A DNA stretch of 24,735 bases, taken from positions 1 through 24,735 of the forward strand of contig JAAYTY010000227.1 of the NCBI GenBank assembly GCA_012523605.1, in the 5' to 3' direction. Position numbers and translations under genes: made by a program. Under the pieces are notes generated by a model. That model did not search any database. It saw only the letters and a program-made list of their open reading frames with translations, and was not told the DNA's origin. Below are positions 15,558 through 22,222 of this stretch, in pieces (position 1 is the stretch's first letter; every line of letters starts with the position of its first letter). This DNA comes from Candidatus Fermentibacterota bacterium. GTDB taxonomy: Bacteria; Fermentibacterota; Fermentibacteria; Fermentibacterales; Fermentibacteraceae.

Positions 15558-15976
15558 TCGTACTGACAAGCGGGAGGTTCCCGCTCCTCCGGTTCGACAG
15601 AGGGGAGCTCTTTCCACGGGCGCTGGAGGAATGGTGCGCCGAGCGTGGAGTGAGGGGCGGTGTCGTCGTTTGCGGCATCGGCATGCTGGAGCGGACGGAC
15701 CTTGGGGTGTTCGACGGCTCGACCTACTCGCACAGGGTTTTCGACGAGCCTGCTGAAGTGCTGTCCCTGCAGGGCAACCTCTCGATGCGGGACGGCGCAC
15801 CGTTCGCGCATGTGCATGCCTTGCTGGGTCTGCACGATTTCTCCGCTGTGGGAGGGCACCTGTTCGGGGGGACTGTGGCGGTCACCCTGGAGGTGCTTTT
15901 CCACGACACCGGTGAAGACCTCGAGAGAGCGCGCTCCGACGGCCCCTTCAGGCCTCTGGAAACGGCCAAGTCATAG
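15554..15976 (+). CDS. PPC (DUF296) domain protein
   Basis: The 140-residue product is a single PPC/PCC domain. Visible signatures are RFDRGELFPRALEEWCAERGVRGGVVVCGIGML (lead strand and helix), EVLSLQGNLSMRDGAPFAHVHALLG and VGGHLFGGTVAVTLEV. The HVH...GGHL histidines are conserved in bacterial members and may bind a metal. In plants this domain accompanies AT-hook DNA-binding motifs. Free-standing bacterial members are small trimers of unclear role. No AT-hook is present here. The GTG start at 15554 overlaps the upstream stop. Confidence 0.85.
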   Translation: MIVLTSGRFPLLRFDRGELFPRALEEWCAERGVRGGVVVCGIGMLERTDLGVFDGSTYSHRVFDEPAEVLSLQGNLSMRDGAPFAHVHALLGLHDFSAVGGHLFGGTVAVTLEVLFHDTGEDLERARSDGPFRPLETAKS

Positions 15977-15988
15977 CATGTCGCACAC

Positions 15989-16016
15989 TTGACGACGCTT
16001 CTGCGTTAGCTATGTT
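15989..16016 (+). promoter_or_regulatory. Sigma70-type promoter for tRNA-Ala
   Basis: TTGACG (15989-15994) and TATGTT (16011-16016) are separated by 16 bp. This places transcription start near 16023, about 12 bp before the mature tRNA. Both hexamers match the consensus at most positions and the position suits a stable-RNA promoter. Confidence 0.65.
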
Positions 16017-16034
16017 GGCGGGGTTTCTGCCGGT

Positions 16035-16111
16035 GGGGCTGTAGCTCAGTTGGTATGAGCACTTGACTGGCAGTCAAGGGGTCACGGGTTCGACTCCCGT
16101 CAGCTCCACCA
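16035..16111 (+). tRNA. tRNA-Ala (anticodon GGC)
   Basis: A full cloverleaf can be drawn. The acceptor GGGGCTG (16035-16041) pairs with CAGCTCC (16101-16107). The D stem is GCTC/GAGC. The anticodon stem CTTGA/TCAAG encloses the loop CTGGCAG with anticodon GGC. The T arm is ACGGG-TTCGACT-CCCGT. The ACCA 3' end is encoded. The third acceptor pair is G3-U70, the alanine identity element, which agrees with the anticodon (reads GCC/GCU). The gene has its own promoter and is followed by a terminator. Confidence 0.95.
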
Positions 16112-16155
16112 GCCCCCGCTCCCAGCTGGCGGGCGCAGAGAAGGGAGTTCGGCCG

Positions 16156-16182
16156 CAGGGCGTCGCCCTGACGGGTTTTTTT
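16156..16182 (+). terminator. Rho-independent terminator after tRNA-Ala
   Basis: CAGGGC-GTC-GCCCTG (16156-16170) forms a perfect 6-bp stem. It is extended by CCG/CGG around one bulged A and followed by GGG and seven T (16176-16182). It ends tRNA-Ala transcription. It lies only 42 bp before the HU start codon, leaving little room for a separate HU promoter. Confidence 0.82.
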
Positions 16183-16224
16183 AGCCGGCGTGAATCCGGC
16201 AGTTTCTCGGGGCAAGGAGGAGAC

Positions 16225-16500
16225 ATGACCAAGGCCGATATCGTGTCCAACATCGCCGATTCGACCGGCCTGACGAAGAAGGAAGTCGCCACCGTGGTGA
16301 ACCAGTTCTTCGCCCAGGTGAAGAAGGCCCTCTCCGACGGCGAGCACATCGAAGTCCGCGGATTCGGCACGTTCAAGGTCGTGAAGAGGAATCAGAGGAA
16401 GGCACGCAACCCTCACACCGGTGCCGCTGTGATCGTTCCCCAGCGCAAGGTTCCGGTGTTCAAGCCCTCCAGGGCGGTCAAGGAAGAGGTGGCCAGGTAA
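16225..16500 (+). CDS. hup: HU/IHF-family DNA-binding protein
   Basis: A small nucleoid protein that bends DNA as a dimer. The 91 residues begin MTKADIVSNIADSTGLTKKEVATVVNQFF and contain the beta-arm signature GFGTFKVVKRNQRKARNPHTG with the intercalating Pro context and PVFKPSRAVKEEV. ATG 16225 follows a strong AAGGAGG (16214-16220). The frame is open upstream through the tRNA but has no homology there. The mini ribosomal-type gene starts at the next base after the stop. The leader between the terminator and the gene contains GCCGG/CCGGC (16184-16200). Confidence 0.96.
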   Translation: MTKADIVSNIADSTGLTKKEVATVVNQFFAQVKKALSDGEHIEVRGFGTFKVVKRNQRKARNPHTGAAVIVPQRKVPVFKPSRAVKEEVAR

Positions 16501-16596
16501 GTGCCCAACGGCAGGAAACGCAAGCGCAAGAAGATAGCCACGCACAAGCGTAAGAAGCGGAATCGGGCGGACAGGCACAAGAAGAAGATCCGGTAG
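16501..16596 (+). CDS. 31-residue Lys/Arg-rich mini-protein, ribosomal-type (bL38/COX24-like)
   Basis: GTG 16501 follows directly on the HU stop and gives a 31-residue, extremely basic product of the form MPNGRKRKRKKIATHKR...RHKKKIR, ending at TAG 16594-16596. I recognise the pattern MP.GKKRKRHK.ATHKRKK....RHKK from tiny proteins of Bacteroidota and relatives, annotated as AURKAIP1/COX24-domain or new ribosomal proteins. The exact ribosomal name is from memory and uncertain. AGAGGTGG inside the HU end can serve as Shine-Dalgarno. The next gene starts without any gap. Automated gene finders usually miss it because of its length. Confidence 0.75.
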   Translation: MPNGRKRKRKKIATHKRKKRNRADRHKKKIR

Positions 16597-17079
16597 TTGA
16601 GGATAGCGGTCCTCTCGGATACGCATCTTCCCTCCAGAACTTCGTCGCTCCCCGGCGGGGTCTATGAGGCCGTTGCTGACAGCGATCTCGTGATCCATGC
16701 CGGGGATTGCGTCGAGGAAGCGGTCATACGCGACCTCGAGAGGCTCGCGCCCGTTCAGGCTGTGTCTGGGAACATGGACGACCCATGTCTCTCGGAACGT
16801 CTCCCGTCCAGGCTGGAGCTGACCCTAGAGGGCTTTCGAGTGTGTGTCGCCCACGGCTGGGGCCCCCCATGGGGGCTCACCGACCGCGTTCTGTCGCTTT
16901 TCGAGACTCCTCCCGACATCCTCGTCTATGGTCATTCGCACGAGTGGCACCTCGAGCGCAGGGGAGGGATGCTCATCCTCAATCCCGGCAGTACCTGCGG
17001 TCCCCGCGGTAAGCGCAGCATGGCTCTGCTCACGCTGGAGAGGGGCCGCGATCCGGTGGTGGAGCGAATAGCGCTGTAG
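16597..17079 (+). CDS. YfcE/MJ0936-type metallophosphoesterase
   Basis: A 160-residue calcineurin-like phosphodiesterase. The dimetal ligands are in order: SDTHLP (Asp8, His10), HAGDC (Asp37), GNMDD (Asn59), AHGWG (His86) and GHSHEW (His113, His115), followed by LNPGSTCGPRG. Family members hydrolyse phosphodiesters with unknown natural substrates. TTG 16597 begins at the base after the previous stop, giving MRIAVLSDTH, the standard N-terminal strand of the family. It is the last gene before a convergent minus-strand operon. Confidence 0.92.
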   Translation: MRIAVLSDTHLPSRTSSLPGGVYEAVADSDLVIHAGDCVEEAVIRDLERLAPVQAVSGNMDDPCLSERLPSRLELTLEGFRVCVAHGWGPPWGLTDRVLSLFETPPDILVYGHSHEWHLERRGGMLILNPGSTCGPRGKRSMALLTLERGRDPVVERIAL

Positions 17080-17192
17080 CTGGAGGCGTCTGCCGGGAAG
17101 CATTCAAGCGGGCGTCTGGCAGAAGCGGGACGGCAGGCGTCGGGTGGCAGGCGAGGGCAGCAGGGAGATGGCTGTTGTCGCAAGATGGATGA

Positions 17193-17215
17193 GGGGCTCC
17201 GCTTCGCGGAGCCCC
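17193..17215. terminator. GC-rich hairpin between convergent genes
   Basis: GGGGCTCCGC-TTC-GCGGAGCCCC is a perfect 10-bp stem with a 3-base loop. It sits in the 154-bp space between the phosphoesterase (+) and the dehydratase small subunit (-), the place for a bidirectional terminator. There is no T-run on either side, so termination would depend on the stem alone or the structure may act as an mRNA 3' end stabiliser. Confidence 0.5.
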
Positions 17216-17233
17216 CCGCGTAAAGAACCGGCG

Positions 17234-17728
17234 CTAAGCCTTCTTCTCGATCAGCAGCTTCCGCGTATATGGAATGAGACCGCCGGCGTCGATGATGGCC
17301 TGGCGTGCCTTCGGCAGGGGCACTATGTCGAAGGCCATACCCTTGGTGATGTTGTGTACTCTGCATCCTTCCACTCTGATCTCGTCACCCTCGTCGGCCA
17401 CGATGCCGGGGCATATCACCATGTCCAGGCCCAGGTTGATGGCGTTCTGCATGAAGATCCTGGCGAAGTCCTTCGCCACGACCTTCAGATCATGGCCCTT
17501 GATGCAGGAGGCCGCCTGCTCGCGGGACGACCCGCAGCCGAAGTTTTTGTCGGCGACGATTACGGAGCCGGGAGGTATCTCGCCGGCCTTGAGTTTCCTG
17601 TTGAACTCCGTCATGTCTGCGAAGCAGTACTGCGGTGTCTCAGTGGGCAGGACCGTGGCCATGAAGCGCCCCGGATAGATGATGTCCGTGGAGATGTCGG
17701 CACCCAGCTTGAGTACGACCTTCGACAT
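17234..17728 (-). CDS. Aconitase-family dehydratase small subunit (LeuD/HacB/DmdB type)
   Basis: The 164-residue swivel-domain subunit pairs with the large subunit upstream. Key elements are DISTDIIYPGRFMAT near the N-terminus, KNFGCGSSREQAASCIK (catalytic Ser loop GCGSSREQA) and the ARIFMQNAINLGLDMV helix. In LeuD-type proteins the segment after PGR sets substrate choice. From memory it is YLVY/YLVM-like in isopropylmalate isomerases and YLRT-like in homoaconitases. Here it reads FMAT, matching neither. It begins 7 bp after the large-subunit gene, in the usual large-small order. The alternative is a genuine 3-isopropylmalate dehydratase, but no other leucine gene is present. Confidence 0.88.
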   Translation of the reverse strand: MSKVVLKLGADISTDIIYPGRFMATVLPTETPQYCFADMTEFNRKLKAGEIPPGSVIVADKNFGCGSSREQAASCIKGHDLKVVAKDFARIFMQNAINLGLDMVICPGIVADEGDEIRVEGCRVHNITKGMAFDIVPLPKARQAIIDAGGLIPYTRKLLIEKKA

Positions 17729-17735
17729 GGCTGCC

Positions 17736-19040
17736 TCACTCTCCCTTCCTGGCCGGCAGTTTCCGGGGATCGGTGATCTCGCCGGTTATTGCGCTTGCCG
17801 CTGCGGTGGCCGGGGAGCACAGATAGACTTCCGCATTCGGATTGCCCATTCGACCCTTGAAATTCCGATTGGTTGTGGCCAGGGCCTTGTCGCCGTCGGC
17901 CAGAGCACCCTGGTGCACGCCCAGACAGGGCCCGCAACCGGGGTTCATCACCACGGCGCCCGCATCTATGAGGCTGCCAAGGTGGCCTTTCTTCATCGCC
18001 TCGCGATAGATGCGGAAAGAGGCCGGGAACACGAGCATCCGAACGCCTCGCGCCACCTTGCGGCCCCTGAGGATCCCGGCTGCCGTGGCGAGGTCGTCGA
18101 GGCGACCGTTGGTGCAGGAGCCGATCACGATCTGCTGGATCCTGATGCTTGCGGCCTCGCCTATCGGCTTCACGTTGTCCACGGTGTGGGGGAAGGCTAC
18201 CTGGGGCTCGAGCTTCGATGCGTCGATTTCGATCACCCTGTCGTACTCGGCATTGGAATCGGGCCCGAACGCCCTTGGAATCGTCTTCAGGCGGGCCTCC
18301 CTGCGCAGATATCGTGCCGTCTCCCTGTCGGGGGGTACTATGCCGCTGGTTGCTCCGGCCTCGACCGACATGTTGCAGAGCACCAGCCGGCCCGAGGTGG
18401 ACATGTTCCTGATGGTGGAACCGTGGAACTCGATGACCTTGAAGTTGGCGCCCTCGGCGGAAATCCTGCCGATGAGGTGGAGGATGACATCCTTGGGCTC
18501 TACGAATTCGGGCAGCTCGCCTTCGACTACTGCCTTGATAGTGCCTGGAACCTCGACGTTCAGCACGCGTCCCAGCGCCCACACCGATGCCATCTCGGTT
18601 GCACCTATGCCGAACGCGAACGCGCCCAGGGCCCCGTGGCTCGTTGTGTGGCTGTCGGTGCCTACTACAACCTGCCCGGGCAGCACGTACCCGTTCTCCG
18701 GCAGTATCTGGTGGCAGATTCCGCCTTCGTCACCCCTTATGTCGTGGAAGCGCGTGATGCCCTGCTTCGCAACGAAGTCGCGGATCCTCTTCTGGTTCGT
18801 CGCCGTCTTGGAACTCTCGGCTGGCACCCTGTGATCGAAGATGATGGCGATCTTTGATGGATCCCAGATCTTCGCCTCGAGGCCCGTATCCCTGTAGATC
18901 TCCGCAAACTGGTTGATCACCAGCGCTGCGTTCTCATGAGACATGGCCATGTCGACAGCAGGCTCGACAACGTCGCCCGTCTTCAGCCTCTTCTGGCCCG
19001 ACGCCCTTGCCAGGATCTTCTGCACCATGGTCATTCCCAT
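17736..19040 (-). CDS. Aconitase-family dehydratase large subunit (LeuC/HacA/DmdA type)
   Basis: A 434-residue [4Fe-4S] hydro-lyase subunit. Cluster ligands are Cys309 (IGSCTNGRLDD), Cys369 and Cys372 (NPGCGPCLG). VVGTDSHTTSHGALGAFAFGIGATEMASVWALG, a hallmark of the family, spans about 125-157. It isomerises or hydrates a 2- or 3-hydroxy di/tricarboxylic acid. Length fits the short (about 420) archaeal-type branch that includes isopropylmalate isomerase, homoaconitase and 2,3-dimethylmalate dehydratase. ATG 19040 is preceded by AAGGAGT with 7-bp spacing; ATGs two and four codons later are possible. It lies between the lyase gene (70 bp upstream) and the small subunit. Confidence 0.9.
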   Translation of the reverse strand: MGMTMVQKILARASGQKRLKTGDVVEPAVDMAMSHENAALVINQFAEIYRDTGLEAKIWDPSKIAIIFDHRVPAESSKTATNQKRIRDFVAKQGITRFHDIRGDEGGICHQILPENGYVLPGQVVVGTDSHTTSHGALGAFAFGIGATEMASVWALGRVLNVEVPGTIKAVVEGELPEFVEPKDVILHLIGRISAEGANFKVIEFHGSTIRNMSTSGRLVLCNMSVEAGATSGIVPPDRETARYLRREARLKTIPRAFGPDSNAEYDRVIEIDASKLEPQVAFPHTVDNVKPIGEAASIRIQQIVIGSCTNGRLDDLATAAGILRGRKVARGVRMLVFPASFRIYREAMKKGHLGSLIDAGAVVMNPGCGPCLGVHQGALADGDKALATTNRNFKGRMGNPNAEVYLCSPATAAASAITGEITDPRKLPARKGE

Positions 19041-19110
19041 AGGATGGACTCCTTCTTCCAGCGGATCCTTCGGGCTCAGGAGGACGCTCCAGCAGCCCGG
19101 CGAACTACCG

Positions 19111-20055
19111 CTACTTGTTCTCGCCGTCGACTATCTTGTTCTTGCCGCGATACTTCTCGTCCAGCTTGCCCTTGGGCAGGTATTCGTCCTCCATTTTCTT
19201 GTATTCCTTGAGCCCCACGAAATCCGTGTACTCCTCGAAATTGGAGACCCACTGGAACTGCCCGGGGAGCGTGCCAGTGGGAGATGCCTTCAGCGCTGTG
19301 AAGAAGTTCACGAGCGCCTTGTGGGCGACCATGATCGAAGCGACGGGGATGGAGACGCGCCCCACACCCATCTTCGCCAGGTCTGGAATCGGGATGAGCT
19401 CGGTCTTCATGCCCGATATGGCATCCATGAGGTTCACGGAGAGGGGGCCCTTGATCTCCTTCACGGCGCGTTCCACCTCGGACCTCGTCCTGATGCCGTC
19501 AATGAAGGCGAGATCGGCGCCGGCCTCGATGTAGAGGTTCGACCTGCGGATGGCTTCGTCCAGGCCCATGGTTGCGTAACAGTCGGTCCTGGCATTGATG
19601 ATGAAGTCCTTGTCCAGCCTGTCGCGGACTGCGGCACAGGCCCTTATCTTGCCGGCCATCTCCTCGGCGGAGATAACCTCCTTGCCCGTCATGTGGCCGC
19701 AGCGCTTTGGGAAAACCTGGTCCTCGATATTCATGCCCGCGAGACCCATCATGATGGTCCGCTCGGTGTTGTAGGCTGCGTTCACCGCGTTGCCGCCGCC
19801 GGTATCGAGGTCGATCATCACGGGGATGTTGACTGCGGAGGAGATGTTCCAGGCTGTGTCCAGCACGTCCTTCATCTGGACGAGGCCTACGTCGGGCTTG
19901 CCGAGGAACGAGCCCGCTACACCGTAGCCTGATACCTGGATGGCCTCGTATCCGCATTTCTCGATTACTCTGGCGCTGAGGGCGTCATGCGCCCCGGGGC
20001 AGACCAGCGCGCGTCTCTGCATGATGGCCGTTCGAAGCACCGTGGTCTTCTTCAT
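19111..20055 (-). CDS. PEP-mutase/isocitrate-lyase superfamily C-C lyase (2,3-dimethylmalate or 2-methylisocitrate lyase-like)
   Basis: A 314-residue TIM-barrel lyase. Visible are PGAHDALSARVIE, the metal-binding DLDTGGGN (Asp82, Asp84), IEDQVFPKRCGHMTGKEVIS with catalytic Cys119 (the KRCGH motif that marks C-C bond lyases and is absent from PEP mutase) and NARTDCYATMGLDEAI. The C-terminal VGRVSIPVASIMVAHKALVNF and EYTDFVGLKEYKKMEDEYLP resemble the dimethylmalate lyase/petal-death branch more than PrpB. Such enzymes cleave or form 2-hydroxy acids from pyruvate/glyoxylate plus a small acid. It is first in the operon with an aconitase-family dehydratase, as Dml is with DmdAB in nicotinate-fermenting Eubacterium. 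The substrate is not determined. Confidence 0.85.
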   Translation of the reverse strand: MKKTTVLRTAIMQRRALVCPGAHDALSARVIEKCGYEAIQVSGYGVAGSFLGKPDVGLVQMKDVLDTAWNISSAVNIPVMIDLDTGGGNAVNAAYNTERTIMMGLAGMNIEDQVFPKRCGHMTGKEVISAEEMAGKIRACAAVRDRLDKDFIINARTDCYATMGLDEAIRRSNLYIEAGADLAFIDGIRTRSEVERAVKEIKGPLSVNLMDAISGMKTELIPIPDLAKMGVGRVSIPVASIMVAHKALVNFFTALKASPTGTLPGQFQWVSNFEEYTDFVGLKEYKKMEDEYLPKGKLDEKYRGKNKIVDGENK

Positions 20056-20119
20056 TGTCCCGTCCTCTCCCTTTCCTTTCAGGTTGTACTTTTAACTGAT
20101 ATGAAAAACCTTTCAATTA

Positions 20120-20148
20120 ATGATACCGAGTGTATCGGATATATGCAA
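20120..20148 (-). promoter_or_regulatory. Promoter with overlapping palindromic operator, lyase-dehydratase operon
   Basis: Read on the minus strand, TTGCAT (20148-20143) and TATCAT (20125-20120) are spaced by exactly 17 bp, about 65 bp before the lyase start. The spacer and -10 edge carry two overlapping inverted repeats, GATAC/GTATC (20122-20126 and 20132-20136) and CCGA/TCGG (20126-20129 and 20135-20138). Binding there would block RNA polymerase. The region is much more AT-rich than its surroundings. No regulator gene is adjacent. Confidence 0.6.
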
Positions 20149-20251
20149 CCAAACCAGGCATTCTGCCAGCCGTCTCTTGACAAGCATACGGAAGAAGGGA
20201 CGGAGTTTTCGGGATTGCGTTCCGTGCCCGGGCCCTGACATCGGTGAGAAC

Positions 20252-20385
20252 CCATGTCATGCATGCTGGCATGGATTGGTGCCTTTGTGTATTTTCGCCT
20301 GCCAGCTGACAGGTACTGCGCAGCCTCTCCAGGCTGAAGCAGGTGACAAAGACCCGGGAAGAAACTCCCGACCCGACCAGGAGGG
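20252..20385 (+). promoter_or_regulatory. Leader region of the dehydrogenase gene with inverted repeats
   Basis: This part of the divergent intergenic space holds CCATG/CATGG (20252-20274) around CATGC-TG-GCATG (20262-20273), a perfect CAGCCT-CTCC-AGGCTG hairpin (20321-20336) and CGGGA-AGAAAC-TCCCG (20355-20370). The Shine-Dalgarno AGGAGGG (20379-20385) follows. They may be an operator and leader structures. I see no convincing -35/-10 pair for this direction and no known riboswitch. Confidence 0.35.
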
Positions 20386-20391
20386 TGTCGC

Positions 20392-21591
20392 ATGAAGCGG
20401 ACCATCGTTACCATGCCAGGCGACGGCATCGGACCGCTCGTGATGAAGGAAGCATTGAAGGTTCTCTCCGCAGTGGGCTTCGAGGCCGACTACGTGCACG
20501 GCGACATCGGGTGGGAGTTCTGGAAGAAGGAGGGCAACGCGCTCCCGCAGCGCACCATAGATCTCCTCGAAAAACACAAGGTCGCCCTCTTCGGTGCGAT
20601 CACTTCCAAGCCCAAGGCTGCTGCAGACGACGAACTGGATTCATCGCTGAAGGGCAAGGGCCTTACCTATTACAGTCCTATCGTTACGATGCGCCAGCAT
20701 TTCGGGCTGGACATCTGCATACGGCCCTGCAGGAGTTTCAAGGGGAACCCGCTGAACTTCGTGCGACGCGGTCCCGGGGGGACAGTCGTGGAACCCCTGA
20801 TCGACACTGTGATCTTCAGGCAGAACACCGAGGGCCTGTACGGCTGCGTGGAGTGGACCAACCCGCCCGACCAGGTCTATGACGCCCTGATGACACACAA
20901 GAAGTTCAGGGAGAACTTCGCGTGGTGCCCCAGGCCGGAACTGGCCGTCTCCACGAGGATATTCACGAAGAAGTACACCAGCCGGATCGTGAAGGCGGGA
21001 TTCGAGAACGCGAAGGAGAGGGGCCTGGACGCGATCTACATCTGCGAGAAGCCCAATGTGATCCGCGAGACTTCCGGCATGATGCTCAAGGTGGCCCAGG
21101 AGATGGGCAAGGCGGAGTACCCCGGTATCAAGGTGAACGATGTGAACATCGATGCCATGATGATGTGGTTGACGAAGAATCCCGAGGACTACAAGGTGAT
21201 CGTCTCCGGGAACATGTTCGGCGACATAGTCAGCGACGGCTTCGCAGGCTTGGTAGGAGGCCTGGGCTTCGCCTGCAGTGCGAACCTGGGTGAAACCGTG
21301 TCCGTCTTCGAGCCCACGCACGGCTCGGCACCCAAGTACGCCGACTACCCGGTATCCATCGTGAACCCGATAGCGATGATCCTTGCGGCCTGCATGATGC
21401 TGGACCATATAGGCGAGAACGAGAAGGCCTCGAAGATCCGTGCCGCGGTCTCCCTGGTGGTGGAGGAAGGCAAGGTGCGCTGCTACGATATGCTGAAGCT
21501 GCGGGGCGCGCCGGATGTCGTCAATCAGGGCGCCGCGAGTACTCATGAAATGGGCGATGCAGTCGTGGAGGCCCTGAAGAGGGTTAGATAA
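20392..21591 (+). CDS. Isocitrate/isopropylmalate dehydrogenase family protein (isocitrate dehydrogenase-like)
   Basis: A 399-residue beta-decarboxylating dehydrogenase that oxidises a 2-hydroxy-3-carboxylic acid to a 2-oxo acid plus CO2. The N-terminus MPGDGIGPLVMKEALKVL and the metal site GNMFGDIVSDGFAGLVGGLG are family signatures. The substrate loop YYSPIVTMRQHFGLDICIRPCRSFKGNP and VIFRQNTEGLYGCVEW are closer to isocitrate dehydrogenase than to LeuB. In the cofactor loop, HGSAPKYADY has Lys-Tyr where NADP enzymes such as E. coli Icd have it and NAD enzymes have Asp-Ile, suggesting NADP use. ATG 20392 follows AGGAGGG. It is divergent from the lyase-dehydratase operon, so a shared pathway is likely. 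Confidence 0.85.
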   Translation: MKRTIVTMPGDGIGPLVMKEALKVLSAVGFEADYVHGDIGWEFWKKEGNALPQRTIDLLEKHKVALFGAITSKPKAAADDELDSSLKGKGLTYYSPIVTMRQHFGLDICIRPCRSFKGNPLNFVRRGPGGTVVEPLIDTVIFRQNTEGLYGCVEWTNPPDQVYDALMTHKKFRENFAWCPRPELAVSTRIFTKKYTSRIVKAGFENAKERGLDAIYICEKPNVIRETSGMMLKVAQEMGKAEYPGIKVNDVNIDAMMMWLTKNPEDYKVIVSGNMFGDIVSDGFAGLVGGLGFACSANLGETVSVFEPTHGSAPKYADYPVSIVNPIAMILAACMMLDHIGENEKASKIRAAVSLVVEEGKVRCYDMLKLRGAPDVVNQGAASTHEMGDAVVEALKRVR

Positions 21592-21616
21592 CCCGCTGCT
21601 GCCTGCCTCGATCGGT

Positions 21617-21645
21617 GGCGCGCAGGCCTCCGCGCCTTTCTCATT
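21617..21645 (+). terminator. Possible terminator after the dehydrogenase gene
   Basis: GGCGCG (21617-21622) pairs with CGCGCC (21631-21636) around an 8-base loop and is followed by TTTCTCATT. It lies 25 bp after the stop codon. The T-tract is imperfect, so termination efficiency is uncertain. Confidence 0.5.
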
Positions 21646-22222
21646 GCGGCCGTTCAAGGCGGTCAGATGGCTGTGCATCGGGAGAGTCGAACGACAGTTT
21701 CGAACCGCCTACCGGGCAGGCTGATTCTTCAGGGAACAGGATCCGCATTTCTGCGAGACCAGCCAGCCCGCCGGCACACCCGGCCGCGAGTTCACGATCT
21801 TTCCCGCATCGGGGCCAGGCAGCGGCTCTGTCTTCGGTCCTGAAGCCTTAGTCAGGGCATTTCACGATCGCCATGCCGAACCTACCGATTGTGTGTGGGC
21901 CGCTCCCGCGCAGGGAATGTCCATCGGAGAGGCATCCTCGGCTTGCCGGGTTGCATGGACTCCTGATTTCATCCTTGTTGTTCGGCGTACGGCACATTCG
22001 ATGCAATTCCACTTTCTCCAGGATTCTCCAATTCCTCTTCTCCTCGAGTTGCGAACATCGCCCTCATGGCTCATCGCTCGTTTCCGAGGCGGAAACAGAC
22101 ACCGTCGCCGGTCCCGTTGCTTAGCTCCTGGCGAAGCAACACCCCACAGCATCGTTGCGAAGCTGCCTGCGAGAGGAACTTCGTACAAGCGAAGCGGCGA
22201 GAGACCATCACGGCTTTCAGTG
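21646..22222. other. Gene-poor spacer with small inverted repeats
   Basis: No frame here shows a recognisable domain, a good ribosome site or the codon habits of the neighbours, and the long minus-strand frame runs through tRNA-Arg. Small perfect stems occur at 22080-22096 (GTTTCC/GGAAAC) and 22116-22140 (GTTGCTT/AAGCAAC). An unrecognised small RNA or decayed mobile DNA is possible. I cannot support a gene. Confidence 0.45.

Noticed and set aside
17679..18857. A 392-codon plus-strand frame opposite the dehydratase large subunit
   Set aside because: The minus-strand product has the aconitase-family Cys motifs; the plus-strand one has none.
20177..20182. Consensus -35 TTGACA in the divergent intergenic region, plus strand
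   Set aside because: No acceptable -10 hexamer lies 15-19 bp downstream.
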